NCBI RefSeq assembly: GCF_000485595.1
Contig: NW_014577788.1
Span: forward strand, 3,190-42,706
DNA from: Priapulus caudatus
Lineage: Eukaryota > Priapulida > Priapulimorpha > Priapulimorphida > Priapulidae
Length of the DNA stretch: 39,517 nt
Direction: 5' to 3'
Positions 34,443-39,517 of the stretch are shown one piece after another. The position numbers and the translations under genes are program-made. Below the pieces are notes generated by a model. The model searched no databases. It was not told the origin of the DNA and worked only from the letters and a program-made list of their open reading frames with translations. How positions within the stretch are numbered: position 1 is the first letter of the stretch; each line of letters opens with the position of its first letter.

Positions 34443-34505
34443 CAGCTTGTGGCGCAGTCGGGTAAAGAGCTCCAGCTCTCTGCTGCTGCTGCTGCTGCTG
34501 CTGCG
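34443..34505 (+). other. tRNA-like A-box sequence followed by a CTG repeat
   Basis: GTGGCGCAGTCGGGTAAAGAGC matches the pol III A-box pattern TRGCNNARYNNGG, as in tRNA-derived SINE heads. It is followed by CAGCTCTCTG and a (CTG)n run at about 34480-34503, then a run of G. No convincing B box (GGTTCGANTCC) or acceptor stem follows, so this is not a tRNA gene. A degraded SINE head is possible. The copy 1 counterpart is at 23469-23525. Confidence 0.25.
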
Positions 34506-34721
34506 ACGGAGAGGGGGGGGGGGTTGCTCGCTGTAAGGGGATCCCGCATAGAATCAATATGGCGAAGATGCGTCGTCCATGATCTTCACACTAATCATCT
34601 TTTGCTAAGGATCGAATTTGCAAGTCGATAACTTTTACCTAATCTTTCACTGTCATCTTGGTCATCACGATCTGCGCGCGCGTCTGACCCATATATCAAA
34701 ATACGTACCTATCATATAGAC

Positions 34722-36030
34722 GTGTGCGTGTGTGTGCGTGTTCGTGCAACTGCCCACGTGCGTGCATGCGTACGATTGCATGCGTGCGTGTGCATGTTCG
34801 CATGTGCCCACGCGCGTGCGTGCGTACGATTGCATGCGTGCGTGTGCGGGTTCGTGCATGTGTCCACGTGCGTGCGTGCGTACGATTGCATGCGTGCGTG
34901 TGCGGGTTCGTGCATGTGTCCACGTGCGTGCGTGCGTACGATTGCATGCGTGCGTGTGCGGGTTCGTGCATGTGTCCACGTGCGTGCGTGCGTACGATTG
35001 CATGCGTGCGTGTGCGGGTTCGCGCAACTGCCCACGCGCGTGCGTGCGTACGATTGTCATGCGTGCCGTGTGCATAGTTCGCCATAGTGGCCCAGGCGCG
35101 TGCGTGACGTACGGGATTTTCCTTGCATGCGTGCCGTGGTGCGGGTTCGTGCAACTGCCCACGTGACTTGCGTGGTACGATTGGCATGCATGCACCTCCG
35201 TGTGCGAAGCTTCGTGGCAACTGCCCACCGTGCCGTGCGTGCGTACGCATTGCATTCTGGTGCGTGTGCGGTTCGTGCCATGTGTCCACGTGCCGTGCGT
35301 GCGTACGATTTGACATGCGCTGCGTGTGCTTGATTCGCGCAACACTGCCCACGCGCGTGCGTTGCTACATTGCATGCGCCTGCCGTGTGCATTTCATGTT
35401 CGCATGTGCCAGGCGCGGCGTGCGTACCATTGCATGCGTGCGTGTGCGTTCGTGCATGTGTCGACGTGCGTGGAGTTGCGTACATTGCAGCGTGGTGTGC
35501 ATGTCGCATGTGCCCCGCGGCAAGTTGCATGCGCTACCATTGCCATGCGTGCGTGTGTGTGCTTCGGGCAATGCCCACGTGCGTGCGTGCGTACGAGTTG
35601 CATGCGTGCCGTGTACGTGTCGTGCAACTGCCCACGCGCGTTGCGTGCGTAGCGATTGCAGCGTGCGTGGTGCGATGTTCGTACAACTGCCCCAAGGCCG
35701 CCTGTGGCGTGGTACGATTGCGCATGGCGTGCGTGTGCGGAGTTTCGTGCATGTGTCCACGTGGCTGTGCGTGCGTACGATTGCATGACCGTGCGTGTGC
35801 GGGGTTCGTGCAATGTGTCCAGTGCGTGCGTGCCGTTACGATTGCATGCGCTGCGTGTGTCGGGTTCGCATCATGCCCGAGGCTGCGTGCGTGCGTACGA
35901 TTGCATGCGTGCGTGTGCGGGTTCGTGCATGTGCCCACGCGCGTGCGTGCGTACGATTGCATGCGTGCGTGTGCGGGTTCGTGCATGTGTCCACGTGCGT
36001 GCGTGAGTACGAATGCATGCGTGCGTGTGC
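34722..36030. repeat. 56-bp satellite F copy 2, about 23 copies, with irregular middle
   Basis: The units at 34760-35045 and 35885-36025 are nearly perfect at 56-bp spacing. The units between about 35050 and 35880 have frequent single-base indels, as in copy 1. The change is abrupt on both sides. Confidence 0.95.
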
Positions 36031-36314
36031 GTATACGTGTAACTTTCCTCAGGGCACCTTCTCAAGGGATGATGCTAGGGATAGTCCGTCACCATTGCTC
36101 AACAACAAACCTATATTCCTATATTCCCGATGCTCACTCCGTCACAATCTGGCTACGTTAGTGTGTTAGCGCATGAGCAATATCTCAACAGAGCAGTTAT
36201 ATTTTGTGATGGATATGCATTTGGTATGGGTAGGGGGTATCTCATCATAGATTTATGTAATGACCAAATATCAGAGCGTCGTGTATAACGCGCGGATCTT
36301 CCTCTCGCTCGCAG

Positions 36315-36461
36315 GAGATCGACGGCAAGTCGTTGTTGCTGATGAAGAGATCCGATGTGCTTACCGGACTCAATCTGAAGCTCGGACCTGCACTGAAGAT
36401 CTACAGTCACGTACGCCGACTGCAGATCCGTGAGAACAGCCCCAGCGACTTCCTTCTCTAG
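36315..36461 (+). CDS. Exon (copy 2): second half of SAM domain and C terminus with stop
   Basis: The acceptor follows a CT-rich tract ending in CTCGCAG. In phase 0 it encodes [20 protein letters not shown], then [18 protein letters not shown], then a short tail ending SPSDFLL and a TAG stop. EIDGxxLLxM and the [10 protein letters not shown] end-helix are hallmark SAM segments. The end-helix is the face used in SAM polymerisation in this family. The very short tail after the SAM domain, ending in D-F-L-hydrophobic, resembles the C terminus of atherin-like proteins, which supports the stop being real. The four exons together give 189 residues of the C-terminal part. By analogy with SAMD1 the protein would bind chromatin and self-associate through SAM. 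That function is inferred. Confidence 0.9.
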   Translation, partial: EIDGKSLLLMKRSDVLTGLNLKLGPALKIYSHVRRLQIRENSPSDFLL

Positions 36462-36833
36462 ATGTCCGACGCAAACAACTCTATCCGTTGAGAATAGTTG
36501 GCGCCACTGATACTATCCAAAACACTTGCGGGCGCGAATAGTTCTGGCGTAGACGCTGTTGTCATTTTCGCGAAACACGGATTGCGTTTGACATGGATGA
36601 CGTGAGGTTGGAGGATTGTGATCACGTGGCGTTGTTGTAAACTCCCACCGGAAGTAGCAGACGACGTGGGCGACGTATTTTCACCAGCAGCTCGTTTAAA
36701 CTACCAATAATGATGCAGTCTAAAACTACTGCTGTCTGGCAGCGGAGTACGATGTTAACTGTATGACGCTTACATTTATCGTGTGGGAAAATGTAATGGA
36801 AACGTCATCACGCGCATTGTGTGAACATTCGTG

Positions 36834-36932
36834 AATAAATGATTTATAGATTTTAAACATTTAATACGCGTAGGTATCCGTTTGTAAACCTAATTATATA
36901 AGTTTATATTTTTGATTTACATTTAGAATAAA
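36834..36932 (+). promoter_or_regulatory. Candidate polyadenylation signals of the PHD/SAM gene
   Basis: AATAAA occurs at 36834-36839 and again at 36927-36932, about 370 and 465 bp after the stop codon, in AT-rich sequence. No other CDS intervenes. Copy 1 has the same motifs near 26220 and 26315. Which one is used, if either, cannot be told from sequence. Confidence 0.4.
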
Positions 36933-37409
36933 CTCGTGTGAGTATTAACCATAGTGGAAAAACACCCGTATGTCAGCGTCTATCTTAGCTTCGTATTTAC
37001 TATTACAAATTGTTCTTAACAGAAAGTCAAAGCGTGTAAATTTGGCGACGCGCTACTATAAAACAAATATGATAGTTATGTTTAAGTCGTCGGCATCATA
37101 CATGCAGTGTTTGTTCGTATGTTTATGTGTTTGTTTGATTGCTGTTTTTATCTAATATTTTAATAGGATGAACCAATTTCGGTCGTTGTCGTGATTGAAG
37201 ATGTATAAACATAGATACGTAGGTACTCGCGTAGGAGCGCGTGTAATTTTTTGGATTTTACTTACTTAGATGCATTAGGATAAATGTTCCTTCTAGTTTC
37301 AAAGTCCCCGGCGTGTCAAGACGGACGCGTGATAATCTTAATGACAATCATCCTGTCGTTTATCGTTTTCTCACATCAAACTCGATACTCTTTGTGTTTT
37401 ATTTAGGCC

Positions 37410-38670
37410 CAAGTGCAAGCGTAGCAAGCGTATGGGAAACGTAGCTATATACTATTATCACGTCTCCTGTGTGTAGTTGTCGTTTCGTTTAGCTACTGTC
37501 GGATGATGACGTCATGCTCTTCATCCTCCCTTTGGATAAGGAGCACATGTATGTCTTCAAATTGTGTTTGGAAGACGCCGTGTCGAATATCGTACACTTT
37601 ACATTATAGATTCATCATTATTTGAGATACAAGCAATCGTCGAGATATGATCGACACCCGCGCATGCGCTCTACCGTCGCCAGTTCTGTGTAAGGCGAAT
37701 TCGCTCATAGACGCGTACGTGTATATTTTACATGTGAATCCTCAATAATCACACAGACGAAACAATATAGACTCACCCCATCCGGCAGGTTTTCACGGAC
37801 CTATTTATTTCAACATCGGTGCGTAGAATATGTGTAAACCGCGCAAACCATTGTTCAGTGCACGAGGAAACCCGTGGATCCCGTACATACAGGGGTCACT
37901 ACCTGATGATGATTCCTACTGATGCAGTGGGTGACAGCGTCTTACAGAGCAGGTTCATATTTCCAAGTTTTTAGCCCTCGCGTCGTAAACTAAACCGTTT
38001 TCATCGTTCGGCTGTCACTGCGCGCAAACATGCGACCATTCATCGCTTGCTGGGAATGGGAGCAGAGCACGGAAGGAGCATAGCTTGTGCGCGTGTGTGT
38101 GAGCGCATGGCGGTAATGGTGTGTTGAGCATTCAGTTATGTCCGCGTCGCAGTGAGAGATGCGTCGCTGTGCGCGCGTGATCGCTGCTGCCTCGCACACA
38201 GTCAGTCGCCATCGCGGACATGTGTGCTCGTGTAGTATAGATAGGGTTCACTAGGCGCCTGTAGCGCTGCTATACTTTACTGATTCCCGGGTACGGATGA
38301 TCGATAAACCCGTTAGTACGTTAAGCCTATATATTTAGTACGCCGGGCACCGGATTTGATTAATATATGTAAATATAGTGTAAATCCTAGAGGCAATGTG
38401 TATATTATTCTGTTAGGTATCCATACGTGTTCACGTTAATCGCGAAGTAATAATATAGACGCGTGTGATAGCCATATATTCACCGGCGGTAACCCTATCG
38501 TAGCTGTAAACAGCCATGGCAGTCTGCATGTATAACGTGTGTCTGCTCGTACGCATGCGCGTTCTGTACAGGCAAACGCGACTTGGTAAACACCGGTGCA
38601 TTTCTTGTACACCTGTAATAGCTAGAATAAACGTCACTTTATTTTTTCTCAAATTATCTGTTCAGTATGA
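37410..38670. other. Unique sequence downstream of the gene, no gene seen
   Basis: This follows the point where copy 1 stops. It is mixed AT/GC sequence with TGACGTCA at 37507-37514. I found no domain, tRNA or clear exon. Confidence 0.45.
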
Positions 38671-38731
38671 ATAAAGAGAGAGAGAGAGACACACAGAGAA
38701 AGAGAGAGGGGGAGAGACAGATAGAGAGAGC
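38671..38731. repeat. (GA)n purine tract
   Basis: AGAGAGAGAGAGAC and GAGAGAG runs with small interruptions. Confidence 0.85.
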
Positions 38732-39127
38732 TTGTGATTTTTAATACATGTGAAAGGTACGCGCGGGCACCTATATACGTATATCGCGAGATGTGATCGT
38801 AGAATCGCTCCTCTATAGCTCGGCGACTGCGCTATGAAAACCGCCATGACGACAACACTTGTACAGATACTACAGTATAGCAGCAGTCTCCACGTAGCAG
38901 TGGATTAGTTACGCAATGCCTAAGCCCGCGAACTAGCGCGTAATAACCACCGACAACCTATACGAGCGCATAATAGTTGTAACGGGTTCTCATTTTAACA
39001 AGTGTCTGGTGTGGAGCTTGTATTACGGACACGGCGATCACGTGCGCGCGCCCTTTGCTCAGGTGCGATGAGAAGGGCTGTGTGTGCGGCGTTTGTCATA
39101 ATAACTCCTACCGGGAAACTAAAGGGA

Positions 39128-39321
39128 GCGCGTGTGCGTGCGTGCGTGCGTGCGTGCGTGCGTGTACGTATGCGTATAGGCATGTGCGCACTCGTGTGGG
39201 TGTGAACATGTGCGTACGCGCGTACGTGGGCGTGCACGCGTGCGTGTCCCTGCCAATGTGCGCGTGTGTGTGTGTATACGTGTTTGTGAGCGCGCGTTTC
39301 TTTGAGCGTGTTTCTCGTGTG

Positions 39322-39408
<87 letters not shown>
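39128..39408. repeat. (GTGC)n and (GT)n tract near the right end
   Basis: A (GTGC)n run at 39132-39163, CGTGTG variants to 39320, then pure (GT)n at about 39331-39407. Confidence 0.94.
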
Positions 39409-39409
<1 letters not shown>

Positions 39410-39517
39410 CCACCGTCTCGTCCCGCTCTCTCGGTGTCTCTATTCCTCGTTTTCAATGATTCAACCGCGGTCTATAAATGAGTTTAACCGCGGGTATAAA
39501 TGCTCCACCCGCTGTAT

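Noticed and set aside
34443-34520. tRNA gene
   Set aside because: An A-box-like sequence is present, but there is no acceptor stem pairing, anticodon arm or B box.

Overview
This is animal nuclear DNA, most likely from an invertebrate. Coding sequence is sparse and split by spliceosomal introns with GT/AG borders, most of the window is satellite or low-complexity sequence, CpG is not depleted, and short terminal-inverted-repeat elements lie in the introns. I cannot name the species. A marine invertebrate would fit, but that is inference.

Only one gene can be supported. It lies on the plus strand and is seen as four consecutive exons: the second half of a PHD zinc finger, a PHD tail plus linker, the first half of a SAM domain, and the second half of the SAM domain with the stop codon. 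The SAM half and the short C-terminal tail resemble the SAMD1/SAMD13 (atherin) type, and the PHD plus SAM combination suggests a chromatin reader. The 5' exons, which should hold the first zinc ligands and possibly a winged helix, were not found.

The gene end appears twice. Copy 2 (29583-36461) reads in one continuous phase through all four exons. Copy 1 (13557-25849) has the same exons, introns and intronic repeats, but single-base insertions and deletions occur throughout exons and introns alike and break every exon. Copy 1 ends at a run of N (26797-26821), and copy 2 continues cleanly past the matching point into unique sequence at about 37410. This looks like one locus represented twice, once as unpolished long-read-like sequence and once as a better consensus, rather than two genes. 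A real duplication is not excluded.

Layout. 1-5870: low-complexity CA/CG and GC-rich sequence with no gene seen. 5870-6920: segment A. 6925-9580: 27-bp satellite. 9580-12165: AT-rich unique sequence. 12170-13097: inverted-repeat element B with a P2X7-intracellular-domain-like relic. 13557-13641: broken PHD exon. 13690-15421: 33-bp satellite C. 15430-16615: mixed sequence. 16618-18272: 18-bp satellite D. 18277-20411: large palindromic element E. 20881-25849: broken exons with a MITE and a 56-bp satellite F. 26797-26821: gap. After the gap the order is D, E left arm, B, PHD exon, C, A, E right arm, remaining exons, MITE, F, last exon, then unique DNA to the end. The order differs from copy 1, so at least one copy is mis-joined or rearranged.
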